From contig CAIQKV010000074.1 of assembly GCA_903872505.1 (NCBI GenBank), positions 1 to 64,000 on the forward strand: a stretch of DNA of 64,000 nucleotides. The letters are read 5' to 3'. This document shows, piece by piece, positions 1 through 8,345 of the stretch. Numbering within the stretch: the stretch's first letter is position 1; each line of letters starts with the position of its first letter. The position numbers and the translations under genes are program-made. Source of the stretch: an uncultured Opitutia bacterium. GTDB taxonomy: Bacteria > Verrucomicrobiota > Verrucomicrobiia > Opitutales > Opitutaceae. Below the pieces are notes generated by a model. The model had not been told where the DNA came from. It did not search any database and saw only the letters and a list, made by a program, of their open reading frames with translations.

Positions 1-407
1 CCTTCGTGGCCCTCGCCGCCAGCGACCTCTGGATCGACCGCTACTACGCGGCCCAGTACGGCTACACGTGGGAGCTCGGCGGCTCGCTGCTGCGCATCGC
101 CTGCTTCGCCGCGGCCCTCGGCATCGGCGCCCTCGTCGCCCGCCGCCGCACCGCGCTCAACGTGGTCAGCGGCGTCCTCGGCTGCTCCATCCTGTTCTAC
201 CTCGCGAGCAACACCGCCGCGTGGCTCGGCGACGCCTACTACGTCAAGACCCTCGCCGGCTGGTGGCAGGCGATGACCATCGGGCACGTCGAGTTCCCGC
301 CGACCCTGTGGTTCTTCCGCAACACGCTCGTCGGCGACCTGCTCTTCACCGGCGTCTTCGCCCTGGTGATGGCCCGCGCCCGCGTGACCCAGGTTCGCAC
401 CGCCTGA
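1..407 (+). CDS. Membrane protein, DUF6580-like (5' truncated by window)
   Basis: The reading frame is open to the window edge, so the N-terminus is missing; only the last ~134 residues are visible. They contain at least three hydrophobic segments (around residues 23-45, 50-72 and 105-122 of the visible part) and an aromatic-rich C-terminal stretch with the pattern FFRNTLVGDLLFTGVF, typical of the small DUF6580 integral membrane family as I remember it. No function is known for that family. The gene is followed at once by a strong rho-independent terminator, so it is the last gene of a plus-strand unit, convergent with the one-carbon operon. Confidence 0.6.
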   Translation, partial: FVALAASDLWIDRYYAAQYGYTWELGGSLLRIACFAAALGIGALVARRRTALNVVSGVLGCSILFYLASNTAAWLGDAYYVKTLAGWWQAMTIGHVEFPPTLWFFRNTLVGDLLFTGVFALVMARARVTQVRTA

Positions 408-429
408 GCTTTTGTCAGTTGTGTGTTCG

Positions 430-460
430 GGGCCGGTCATCGGACCGGCCCTTTTTTTTT
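430..460 (+). terminator. Rho-independent terminator
   Basis: A 9-bp perfect GC-rich stem (430-438 pairs with 443-451, 4-nt loop ATCG) is followed by nine T residues. It ends the plus-strand membrane protein gene and lies only about 15 bp past the stop codon of the convergent homocysteine methyltransferase gene. Confidence 0.9.
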
Positions 461-474
461 GGCCGCGGCGCGCC

Positions 475-2391
475 CTACGGCTGCAGGCCGGCGCGGAGGA
501 CCTCCACCGTGCCGCTGCCGGCGGCGGTGGACATGAGGTAGACGCCCGCCCACCCCTCGCGCACCAGCCAGCGGATCTGCTCCGCGGCGATCTCCCGGCC
601 GGCCTTCGTCTGGTCGGCCACGTTCGGCAGCGCCGCCAGCCGCTGCAGGATCGCATCGGGAATCACCACGCCGGGGACCTGGGCCGCCCGCTGGGCCTGC
701 TCGAAATTGGTCAGCACCATCACCCCGATGAGGAAGGGTTTCCGGCCGCGGAATTTTTCGAGCGGGGCCAGCGCCTCGGGGCGGAAGGCGGGCTGGGTCA
801 TGATGTAGTCCGCGCCGCTGTCGAGTTTCTGTTGCAGCCGGGCCAGCTCACGCGGCATGTCCTGCGCCTCCAGCTCGACGCCGGCGCCGATCGTGAAATG
901 CGTGCGCGGGTCGGCCTGCTTCCCGAGCGGCACGCCGCCGAAGTCCACCCCGGCGTTCAGGCAGGTATGCGTCAGCCGGATCATCGCGATGGAATCCAGG
1001 TCGAACACCGCCGTGGACCGCGGGTAGGTCGGCGACATCTTCGGCGGGTCGCCCGTGACGAAGAGCACGTTGTGGACGCGGTTGGCGTGATAGCCGACCA
1101 GCCGGCTCTGCACGCCCATGACGTTCAGGTCGCGGCCCGTGAAGTGCGGGATGAGTTCCACCGCGTCGCCCGTCGCGGCGGTCCAGCCGAGGCGTTCCCG
1201 GAGCAGGTGGATGTAGTCCCCGGGCGAAATCAGCGGGATGCCCCGCGAGCCGTCGGTGAAATCCACCGCATCGATCAGGCCGCTGGCGGCCAGCCCGGCG
1301 AGGGCCTCCACTTTCCGCGAGATGACGCTGTCGTCCGTCCCGCGCGGCGGCAGCGCCTCGATGCTGACGACAAACTTGCCGTCCTTGAGCTTGCGTGAAA
1401 GGGTGCCGTTACGCCGCTTCTCGGCGTCGCCCGCAGGCGGCAGCGTGCTCGCCACCGCGACGGTCGCGACCCGTTCGCCGGCCGACCGCGACTGCAGGTA
1501 ATTGTGCATCTCTTGGATGTGCGGCGGATGCATCTCGCAGCAGCCGCCCACCAGCCGCACGCCGCGGTCGGACAGGCTGCGGGCCATCTTGCCCGCGAAC
1601 TCCGGGTTGACTGCCGTCATCAGCCGGTTGCCGATGCGCTGGAAGCCACCGGCGTTCGGCATCACGACCAGCTGCAACGCCCCCGAGCGGACCGGCGCGG
1701 TGTCCCGCACCGCGTCCACGAACACGTCGGCATCCCACGGTGCGCAGCAGTTCACCCCCGCCACGGCCACGCCCAGCGCGGCCACGCGGTTGACGAACGT
1801 CACCGGGTCGGGCTCCAGCGGCTGTCCCGCGCTGGCGCCGCGGATCGTCATCTCCGCGATCACCGGCGGCATCCCGGGCAGCGACTTGATCAGGCCGACC
1901 AGCAGTTCCAGCTGCGGCAGGGAGCTGAACGTCTCCAGCAGCAGCGCGTCCGCGCCGGCGGCGGCGAGCGTCTCCAGCTGCTCGCGGTAGCACTCTGCCA
2001 CCGCTTCCGCCGCGGCCAGCGGGCTGGCCGTCGGCCCGACCGAGGCCAGCACGAAGAACGGGCCCGGGGCGCGCGCCTGCGCCTGGTAGGCCGCGATCGC
2101 CCCGCGCGCCAGCTGCACGCCCGCCCGGTTCAGCGCCGCGACGCGACCCTCCAGCCCGAACGGCCGCAGCTGCTGGCGGTTGGCGCCGAAGGTATTCGTC
2201 TTGAGGCAGCGCGCCCCGGCGGCGAGGTACGCGAGGTGAACTTTCTGGATCAGCTCGGGCTGCTCCACGTTGAACGCCTCGTAGACGTGGTTCGTCTCCG
2301 ACAACCGCCCCGTCAGTGTGAACAGGTAGGAACCCATCGCCCCGTCGGCGAGGAGCGGATGGTCCCGGAGCGCGGTCAGGAAATCAGCCAT
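475..2391 (-). CDS. Bifunctional homocysteine S-methyltransferase / methylenetetrahydrofolate reductase
   Basis: Two catalytic modules in one ~638-residue chain, the YitJ-like arrangement. Residues 1-300 are a cobalamin-independent homocysteine methyltransferase barrel with the zinc ligands visible: Cys215 in GVNCCAP and the pair Cys284-Cys285 in GGCCEMHP. Residues ~335-638 are a MetF-type flavin TIM barrel that would interconvert 5,10-methylene-THF and 5-methyl-THF. The ATG at 2391 is preferred because it overlaps the upstream transporter stop by 8 bp (ATG at 2391-2389, TGA at 2386-2384), indicating translational coupling; in-frame starts at 2406 and 2421 are possible. It is the last gene of the C1 operon and duplicates the MTHFR activity encoded by the first. 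It probably yields methionine from a methyl donor while linking to the THF pool. Confidence 0.9.
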   Translation of the reverse strand: MADFLTALRDHPLLADGAMGSYLFTLTGRLSETNHVYEAFNVEQPELIQKVHLAYLAAGARCLKTNTFGANRQQLRPFGLEGRVAALNRAGVQLARGAIAAYQAQARAPGPFFVLASVGPTASPLAAAEAVAECYREQLETLAAAGADALLLETFSSLPQLELLVGLIKSLPGMPPVIAEMTIRGASAGQPLEPDPVTFVNRVAALGVAVAGVNCCAPWDADVFVDAVRDTAPVRSGALQLVVMPNAGGFQRIGNRLMTAVNPEFAGKMARSLSDRGVRLVGGCCEMHPPHIQEMHNYLQSRSAGERVATVAVASTLPPAGDAEKRRNGTLSRKLKDGKFVVSIEALPPRGTDDSVISRKVEALAGLAASGLIDAVDFTDGSRGIPLISPGDYIHLLRERLGWTAATGDAVELIPHFTGRDLNVMGVQSRLVGYHANRVHNVLFVTGDPPKMSPTYPRSTAVFDLDSIAMIRLTHTCLNAGVDFGGVPLGKQADPRTHFTIGAGVELEAQDMPRELARLQQKLDSGADYIMTQPAFRPEALAPLEKFRGRKPFLIGVMVLTNFEQAQRAAQVPGVVIPDAILQRLAALPNVADQTKAGREIAAEQIRWLVREGWAGVYLMSTAAGSGTVEVLRAGLQP

Positions 2392-3751
2392 GCGCGACGG
2401 TTTTTCCATCGCGCGGCACAACAGTCAAAAGCAATGACACAAGAAATCCCGTCAGGAGCAGCCCGGCGCCGAGGGCAAAGGCGTACCCCGACGCCTGCGC
2501 GCCGTAGCGGTCCTTGAGCGCGGCAACGACCTGCGGGCCGACGACCCCCGCCGTGGACCAGGCGGTCAGGATGCAGCCGTAGAGCACCGCCATGCGCGGG
2601 GCCCCGAAGGTGTTGAGGACAAACGACGGCATGATCCCGAAACCGCCGCCGTAGCAGAGCAGCACATAGCAGATCAGGCTGACGAACACCCAGGCGTTGC
2701 CCGTGAGCATGAGCCCGATGAACGCGACCACCTGCGTGGCGAGGAGAATGCGGAAGGTGTTGAGCTGGCCGAGGCGGTCGGAGAGGCCGCCCCAGGCGAA
2801 CCGGCCGATGCCGTTGAACACGGAGCTGACCGCGATCAGGGTCGCCCCGTAGGCCGCGAGCGCGGCGGGCGTCGTGAGCGGGTGGAGTTTGCGCCAGAGG
2901 TCCTGCAGCAGCGGCGACTGGAAGCTGATGATGGCGATGCCGGCGGCGATGTTGCAGAAGAAGACCAGCCACATCAGCACGAACTGCCGGGAACGCAGCG
3001 CGGGCCAGGGCGATTCATCGCCGGCCACGGCCTTCGTCCGGCCCGGCGGGTTGTGGAGGAAGTGGGCCGCCACGAACCCGGTCACCCCGAGGATCGCGCC
3101 GCTCCCGGCGAAGACCAGCGGCAGCGAGCCGTGGAAGGCCGCGGCGAGCGTCGGCGCGATGACCTTGCTCATCAGCAGCGCGCCAAAGCCGAAGCCCATC
3201 ACCACCATGCCGGTGACGAGGCCCTTCTTGTCGGGGAACCATTTCGCGACGGTGGCGACCGGCGTGACATAGCCGAAGCCCAGGCCGATGCCCCCCACCA
3301 CGCCATAGCCGAAATACAGCAGCCCGAGCGATTTCGCCTGCAGCGCGAACGCCGCCAGCACGTGGGCCACGCCGTAGAACAGGCAGCCGATGGCGGCGAG
3401 CTTGCGCGGACCGACCCGCGGGAGCAGCACACCGCCGCCCGCGGCGGCCAGCCCGAGAAAACCGATGGCAAGGCTGAAGGTCCAGGCCACCTGGGAGTTG
3501 GTCCAGCCATACGTCTCCACGAGCGGCTTCTGGAAATAACTCCAGGCATAGACCGAGCCGAGACAGAGCTGCAGCAGCGTGCCCATCACGGCGATCAGCC
3601 AGCGGTTCCGCGGATATGCCCTGACCGGCCGCGGGAGACCCGGCGTCCCCTCCTCCCGGCGCGGCACCACCGCGGGACTGACCAGCGTTGGCTGCTGATC
3701 CGCCGGCGTGAAAGCCAGGACGGGGGGAAGGAGGAGCCGGATGAATTTCAT
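2384..3751 (-). CDS. MFS transporter, oxalate/formate antiporter (OFA) family
   Basis: A ~455-residue, 12-TM major facilitator. The first membrane helix carries the OFA hallmark (LCLGSVYAWSYFQKPL), and a glycine-rich central helix set (GYGVVGGIGLGFGYVTP) is typical of the family. Members move oxalate, formate or other small monocarboxylates; the substrate cannot be read from sequence. Its ATG shares one base with the stop codon of the formate-THF ligase gene (TGATG at 3753-3749), so the two are translationally coupled. That coupling makes formate the leading candidate substrate, but this is inference. A ~45-residue hydrophilic stretch precedes helix 1, so a later start cannot be excluded. Confidence 0.85.
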   Translation of the reverse strand: MKFIRLLLPPVLAFTPADQQPTLVSPAVVPRREEGTPGLPRPVRAYPRNRWLIAVMGTLLQLCLGSVYAWSYFQKPLVETYGWTNSQVAWTFSLAIGFLGLAAAGGGVLLPRVGPRKLAAIGCLFYGVAHVLAAFALQAKSLGLLYFGYGVVGGIGLGFGYVTPVATVAKWFPDKKGLVTGMVVMGFGFGALLMSKVIAPTLAAAFHGSLPLVFAGSGAILGVTGFVAAHFLHNPPGRTKAVAGDESPWPALRSRQFVLMWLVFFCNIAAGIAIISFQSPLLQDLWRKLHPLTTPAALAAYGATLIAVSSVFNGIGRFAWGGLSDRLGQLNTFRILLATQVVAFIGLMLTGNAWVFVSLICYVLLCYGGGFGIMPSFVLNTFGAPRMAVLYGCILTAWSTAGVVGPQVVAALKDRYGAQASGYAFALGAGLLLTGFLVSLLLTVVPRDGKTVAHG

Positions 3752-5436
3752 CAGAAGAGACCCACGATCTGGCCCTCGGCGTCGAGGTCGATGGCCTCGG
3801 CTGCGGGGACCTTGGGCAGGCCGGGCATGGTCATGATCTCGCCGGTGAGGCAGACAATGAAGCCGGCGCCGGCCGAGACGTTGACCTCGCGGATCTCGAC
3901 GTCGAAGCCGGTCGGGCGCCCGCGCAGGTTGGGATCGGTCGAGAACGAGTACTGCGTCTTGGCCATGCAGATCGGAAATTTCCCGTAGCCGGCCTTCTGC
4001 AGGTCCTCGAACTTGGTCTTCACGCGGGCGCTGGCGGTGATGTCCTTCGCGCCGTAGATCTTCTGGGCGATGGTGCGGACCTTCTCCCAGAGCGGCAGGT
4101 CGTCGGGGTAAAGCAGCTTGAACGTCTTGCCCGGTTTCTCCGCGGCCTCGATGACCGCGCGGGCGAGCGCCTCGGCGCCAGCGCCGCCGTCGGCCCAGTG
4201 CGTGGCGGGCACGGCCTTCACGCCGAGCTTGGCGCAGCGTTTCTCGATGACGGCGAACTCCTCGTCCGTGTCGGCGGTGAAGCGGTTGATCGCGACGACC
4301 GCGGGGACGCCGTAGCCGGCGATGTTTTCCAAATGCTTCTCGAGGTTGGCGAGGCCCTTCTCGACCGCGGCGACGTTGGGCGCCTTGAGGTCCTTCTTGT
4401 CCACGCCGCCGTGCATCTTCAGCGCGCGCACGGTGGCGACGATGACGATGGCGTCGGGGGCCAGGCCGGCAAAGCGGCACTTGATGTCGAGGAACTTCTG
4501 GGCGCCGAGGTCGGCGCCGAAGCCCGCCTCGGTGATGGTGTATTCGCCGAGGCTGAGGGCGAGCTTGGTGGCGAGCACGCTGTTGCAGCCGTGGGCGATG
4601 TTGGCAAACGGCCCGCCGTGCACGAACGCGGGGTTGTTCTCCAGCGTCTGCACGAGGTTGGGCGCGAGCGCGTCCCGCAGCAGCACGGCCATCGCGCCGT
4701 GGGCCTTGAGGTCGGCGGCGGTGACGGGCTTCTTTTCCCGCGTGTAGCCGATCACGATCCGGCCGAGCCGCTCGCGGAGTTCCTTGAGATCCTGCGAGAG
4801 GCAGAAGATCGCCATGACCTCGGAGGCGACGGTGATGTCGAAGCCGGACTGGCGGACCACGCCGTTGGCCACGCCGCCCATGCCGACGACGATCTCGCGC
4901 AGGGCGCGGTCGTTCATGTCCATGACGCGCTTCCACACGATGCGGTTCGGGTCGATCCCGAGCGCGTTGCCGTGGGTGAGGTGGTTGTCCACCATCGCCG
5001 AGAGAAGATTGTGGGCGGAGGTGATGGCGTGGAAATCGCCCGTGAAATGAAGGTTGATGTCCTCCATCGGCATGACCTGCGCATAACCGCCGCCGGCCGC
5101 GCCGCCCTTCACGCCAAAGCTGGGCCCGAGCGAGGGCTCGCGGATGCAGACGATCGCCCGCTTGCCGATCCGGTTGAGCGCGTCGGCGAGGCCGACCGTC
5201 GTCGTGGTCTTGCCCTCGCCGGCCGGCGTGGGCGAGATGGCGGTGACGAGCACGAGGCGGCCGCGGGGCTTCGCCAGCTGCTTTTGGTAGAAGCTCAGCC
5301 CGACCTTGGCCTTGTACTTGCCGTAGTGCTCAAGCGCGTCAGCGGGGATCTTGAGCTTTGCGGCGATCTGGTCGATCGGCAGCATTTTTGCCTGGTGGGC
5401 AATTTCGATGTCGGAGGGGACGATTTTTGTGGCCAT
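3751..5436 (-). CDS. fhs: Formate-tetrahydrofolate ligase
   Basis: Full-length 561-residue 10-formyl-THF synthetase: formate + ATP + THF <-> 10-formyl-THF + ADP + Pi, reversible and able to make ATP in the formate-forming direction. The P-loop variant [11 protein letters not shown] lies at residues 70-80, followed by EPSLGPSFG and the conserved [20 protein letters not shown] region; the C-terminal [10 protein letters not shown] signature is present. Length matches the family norm (~555-560). It lies 23 bp after the AcsE-like gene and overlaps the transporter gene downstream. No folD (methylene-THF dehydrogenase/cyclohydrolase) is in the operon, so the missing step must be encoded elsewhere. 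Confidence 0.97.
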   Translation of the reverse strand: MATKIVPSDIEIAHQAKMLPIDQIAAKLKIPADALEHYGKYKAKVGLSFYQKQLAKPRGRLVLVTAISPTPAGEGKTTTTVGLADALNRIGKRAIVCIREPSLGPSFGVKGGAAGGGYAQVMPMEDINLHFTGDFHAITSAHNLLSAMVDNHLTHGNALGIDPNRIVWKRVMDMNDRALREIVVGMGGVANGVVRQSGFDITVASEVMAIFCLSQDLKELRERLGRIVIGYTREKKPVTAADLKAHGAMAVLLRDALAPNLVQTLENNPAFVHGGPFANIAHGCNSVLATKLALSLGEYTITEAGFGADLGAQKFLDIKCRFAGLAPDAIVIVATVRALKMHGGVDKKDLKAPNVAAVEKGLANLEKHLENIAGYGVPAVVAINRFTADTDEEFAVIEKRCAKLGVKAVPATHWADGGAGAEALARAVIEAAEKPGKTFKLLYPDDLPLWEKVRTIAQKIYGAKDITASARVKTKFEDLQKAGYGKFPICMAKTQYSFSTDPNLRGRPTGFDVEIREVNVSAGAGFIVCLTGEIMTMPGLPKVPAAEAIDLDAEGQIVGLF

Positions 5437-5459
5437 GGCGGGTACGGGTTGGAGGGGGG

Positions 5460-6326
5460 TTAGCTCGAGTAGTATTCCTGGACGCGCATGATGACGTCGA
5501 AGCCCTCGAGCTTGAGACAGTCGGTGAGGCAGAGCATCGCCGGGTGATCGGGCGCCAGCACCGCGTAATTGCGCTTCACGGAGCCGATGACGTGGTCCAT
5601 GCCGAGCGGCACCGCCATCGTGAGGAACGCGCTTTCCAGCGGGCCCTTGGTGGGCGAGCCATCCGCGCGCTTGGGCGGGAGCATGACGCTGAAATTACTC
5701 AGGCCGACCGACATGTGGACGCCCTTGAGCGCGGGGTCGCCGTGGATCAGGTTGATCGCGCCCATCAGGCAGTGGAACCGGCCCTCGGAATCGGCACCGA
5801 TCGGCGAGATGGCGGGGTCGATGATGCAGTGGTCCACCGGGATGCCGTGCTGGCCCGCCTCGGCCACCAGCTCGCGCGCGGTCTGATGGACCTCGGCGGC
5901 GGTGTGGTTGGGATGGCTGATGCCCTTCTCGACGCGCTCGGAGGCGAGCAGGATCGGCATGAACGGCATGATCTTCGTCAGCCCGAACATCTGGCGCCGG
6001 GTCTGGGCGATCGAGTTCAGGACGGGAATCTTTCCGCCGGCGCGGGCCCGGTCGTAGGCCCGCAGCCCGGCCTCGGCCATGACCGGATCCGGCGTGTCGA
6101 TCGAGAGCGGCTTGGCGGTCACGCCCTGGACGTGCCGCACCATTTCGGCGAGGAACTCCGCGGAGCGCGGACCGACATTGACGTCGATGTAGCCGGCGCC
6201 GCCCAGGTCCTGGGACTTGGCGAGCTCCTTCAGGCCGGCAATGTCACCGGCCTCGAATAATTTGTTGGTCGACGGGACCGAGTCGTTGATCGATTCGCCG
6301 ATGATGGTCAGGTTGGGGATAGGCAT
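5460..6326 (-). CDS. AcsE/MtrH-like methyltetrahydrofolate:corrinoid methyltransferase (pterin-binding fold)
   Basis: A 288-residue single-domain pterin-binding TIM barrel. It starts with TIIGESIND and has DVNVGP (residues 48-53), SIDTPDP (75-81), PVLNSI (101-106), IDPAISP (169-175) and VGLSNFS (207-213); these match the pterin-contact loops of AcsE and the MeTr domain of MetH (Asp48, Asn50, Asp77, Asn104, Asp170), not classical FolP. The size and lack of the sulfonamide-type loops argue against dihydropteroate synthase, although automatic annotation may say that. Expected role: move a methyl group between 5-methyl-THF and a corrinoid protein. No corrinoid protein or reductive activator is in the window. 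It sits 28 bp after the MetF-MetV gene. Confidence 0.82.
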   Translation of the reverse strand: MPIPNLTIIGESINDSVPSTNKLFEAGDIAGLKELAKSQDLGGAGYIDVNVGPRSAEFLAEMVRHVQGVTAKPLSIDTPDPVMAEAGLRAYDRARAGGKIPVLNSIAQTRRQMFGLTKIMPFMPILLASERVEKGISHPNHTAAEVHQTARELVAEAGQHGIPVDHCIIDPAISPIGADSEGRFHCLMGAINLIHGDPALKGVHMSVGLSNFSVMLPPKRADGSPTKGPLESAFLTMAVPLGMDHVIGSVKRNYAVLAPDHPAMLCLTDCLKLEGFDVIMRVQEYYSS

Positions 6327-6354
6327 GGGTGTTTTCTGTTGAAAGGATAGTGGG

Positions 6355-7992
6355 TCAATTGGCCGGAGTCAGGGTTTTCTTCTCCGGCGGGGGGCCGCCA
6401 TTGCCCGCCGGCGCCGGCTTGGCGGGGGCGGTGTTGTGATGGTGGTCGCGTCCGAGGAAATTATTCGCCCAGCCCGAGGTGCCGCTCAGCGCCGGGTTGG
6501 CGAAGACGGCCGGTCCCTCGATCATGTGCTGCGATTCGCCGTAGTATTTCAGCCGGTCGTAGGCGCGCGACCAGATGCATTCCTTGTCGTCCAGCTCGCA
6601 GCGGCCGTCGGCCGACCCGCCGCAGGGGCCGTTGCGCTGGGTCTTGGAGCACGAGGCGCGCGGGCAGAAGTACCCGGTGTCCGGCAGCGAGCAGTCGCCG
6701 CAATCCTTGCACCCGAACATCAGGGTCTTCGAGAGGTGCTCGATCCCGTGCAAGGCATGGAGCGTCGTGCTGTGCTTGCCCTGCTCGAGGCGGTCGTAGG
6801 TTTTCTGGACCGCCGGAAACAGCTTCTTGCCGGGCGTGAACGCCACCTTGTGCATCAGGCGCGTGAACCGGTAGGCCAGGGTGACCTCGGCGGGCTTGGC
6901 CGGCTGCTCGAGGGACTTCATGTACGCGGCGTTGACCCGCGAGCCGTCGCCGAGCCCGGTCGCCTCGTCCCGCTCAAAGAGGTAGAATTCGTCCGGCTTG
7001 GGATACTGGATCTCGCGCGCGAATTCCTTCCAGTCGTTCGGCCTGTAGCTTTCAGCGAGGTCGATGATCTGCGCGAATGCTTCCGCCTTGTGGATGCCGC
7101 CGAGGTAGCCGGCGGCGAAGCCCATGCCCTTGAACACCGCGAGCTGCTTGGCCGCGAGTTCCGTGAAGAACACCTTTCCCTTGTCCGGCCCGGCGGCGTA
7201 TTTCTCGACCTGCGCGTAGAGCGCGTCGCTCACCACGCAGCCCGGGATCTTGTTCTGGTTGAACATGCGGGCGACGGTCTTGTTGAGCACGTAGACGTTG
7301 CCGACGATGGGCGCGGCGAGGTTCGTCCACTCGAGGAACAGCCGGATTTCATGGAATTTCCGCATGTCGTAGCCGAGCTGCGGGATGACCCATTGCGCGC
7401 CGCACTGGAGCTTGCGGGCCAGCTTGAAGTACTGCGGCATCAGCTCGCGTTCCTGGCGCTTGAACGGCGCCACGGCGCAGCCGGTGAAAAAATTTGTCTT
7501 GGGCAGCCGCTCGGTCTTCCCGTTGGGCTTGGTCACCTCCAGCCCCTCGTTCATGGAGCGCAGCATCGAAATCAGGCTCACCGAATCCAAATCGAACACC
7601 GGCAGCGCCGGGCCGCGGAAACCGGCCACCGGGTAGTCGCCCGTCAGCGCCAGCAGGTTGTTGAAGCCTTCCGCTGCGTAACGCCACGCGGCCGACTCGA
7701 GTCCGTTGCGGTTGAGATCCTTGCAGGTGAGGTGGATGACCACCTCCTTGCCGCGCGGCTTAAGGAGGTTGGCGATCCAGTCCGCCGGGATCATCGGGTT
7801 GCCGCCGGGATTGTCGGTGATGGACACCCACGCGATCCGCGAGTCCGCCGCCAAGCCTTCGCCGAGCTCGACGAGCTTGGGCTTCTGGTCGGGTTCGGGA
7901 ATGCCGCGCGTTGTGACCAACTCGGCGCCGTAGATAAACCGGCCCGAGGTTAGTTGTTCGCGAAAGGAGGAATGAGGGGTGGTTTCGATCAT
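6355..7992 (-). CDS. MetF-MetV fusion: methylenetetrahydrofolate reductase with Cys-rich C-terminal domain
   Basis: About 545 residues. The N-terminal ~300 form the MetF flavin barrel (VVIHLTCKDLNRNGLES, LALTGDYP, LPVFDLDSVS are recognisable). Residues ~425-475 hold a dense cysteine cluster with the pattern CKDCGDC...CPRASC...NGPCGG...RC, the signature of the MTHFR C-terminal (MetV-like) domain, which in acetogens is a separate zinc protein partnering MetF. A proline/histidine-rich tail follows. I choose the ATG at 7992; frame-open sequence upstream to 8217 is not MetF-like and instead forms a structured leader. First enzyme of the C1 operon. Direction (methyl oxidation or methyl-THF synthesis) cannot be told from sequence. 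Confidence 0.88.
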   Translation of the reverse strand: MIETTPHSSFREQLTSGRFIYGAELVTTRGIPEPDQKPKLVELGEGLAADSRIAWVSITDNPGGNPMIPADWIANLLKPRGKEVVIHLTCKDLNRNGLESAAWRYAAEGFNNLLALTGDYPVAGFRGPALPVFDLDSVSLISMLRSMNEGLEVTKPNGKTERLPKTNFFTGCAVAPFKRQERELMPQYFKLARKLQCGAQWVIPQLGYDMRKFHEIRLFLEWTNLAAPIVGNVYVLNKTVARMFNQNKIPGCVVSDALYAQVEKYAAGPDKGKVFFTELAAKQLAVFKGMGFAAGYLGGIHKAEAFAQIIDLAESYRPNDWKEFAREIQYPKPDEFYLFERDEATGLGDGSRVNAAYMKSLEQPAKPAEVTLAYRFTRLMHKVAFTPGKKLFPAVQKTYDRLEQGKHSTTLHALHGIEHLSKTLMFGCKDCGDCSLPDTGYFCPRASCSKTQRNGPCGGSADGRCELDDKECIWSRAYDRLKYYGESQHMIEGPAVFANPALSGTSGWANNFLGRDHHHNTAPAKPAPAGNGGPPPEKKTLTPAN

Positions 7993-8345
7993 GGGGTGTG
8001 ACCACCGCCCGGCCACCTTCTGCCCCAAGGCAGTCAGCGAGGGCCGGTGATTACTCCCAAAAGATACACGAAACCCGCTTGAGGGTCTTGTGTTCTGGAA
8101 CGTTTCTTTGGTGATTCGGTGCAGCAGCAACCACCCTAATATCATCTCTTTGTCCTGTGAATAAGACCGGGCGGGCGGATGGGGAGGACCCCCTTGATGT
8201 TTTCTCCGCCAAACCACACAAACTCACCACCAAAATATACATTAATATCGCCCCCGTGCCGCGAATCCGGCGATTTCGCAGGCGTTGGGGCAAAAACCGC
8301 GTCCACCCCACCCTTAGGCCGGGTAAACTTCCCTTATTGGCAGAG
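7993..8345 (-). promoter_or_regulatory. Leader and promoter region of the C1 operon, with strong predicted RNA structure
   Basis: This 353-bp gene-free stretch separates the regulator from the MetF-MetV gene. An AT-rich patch at 8232-8248 stands out from GC-rich flanks and may hold a promoter. Read on the minus strand, two structures follow. An 11-bp hairpin spans 8093-8066 (6-nt loop, one A-C mismatch, one G-U). A compound stem lies at 8051-8001: bases 8051-8042 (ATCACCGGCC) pair with 8014-8009 and 8004-8001, with a 4-nt bulge, enclosing a smaller CTGCC/GGCAG hairpin at 8033-8020. The GGTGGT at 8006-8001, the only Shine-Dalgarno-like sequence before the ATG at 7992, is inside this stem. It matches no riboswitch class I can name. 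Confidence 0.5.

Noticed and set aside
5460-6326. Folate-pathway dihydropteroate synthase
   Set aside because: Motifs and length fit AcsE/MeTr pterin-binding proteins, and all neighbours are C1-THF genes, not folate-synthesis genes.
7993-8100. Known riboswitch class (cobalamin, SAM, SAH, THF)
   Set aside because: I could not find the consensus cores of these classes; kept only as an unassigned structured leader.
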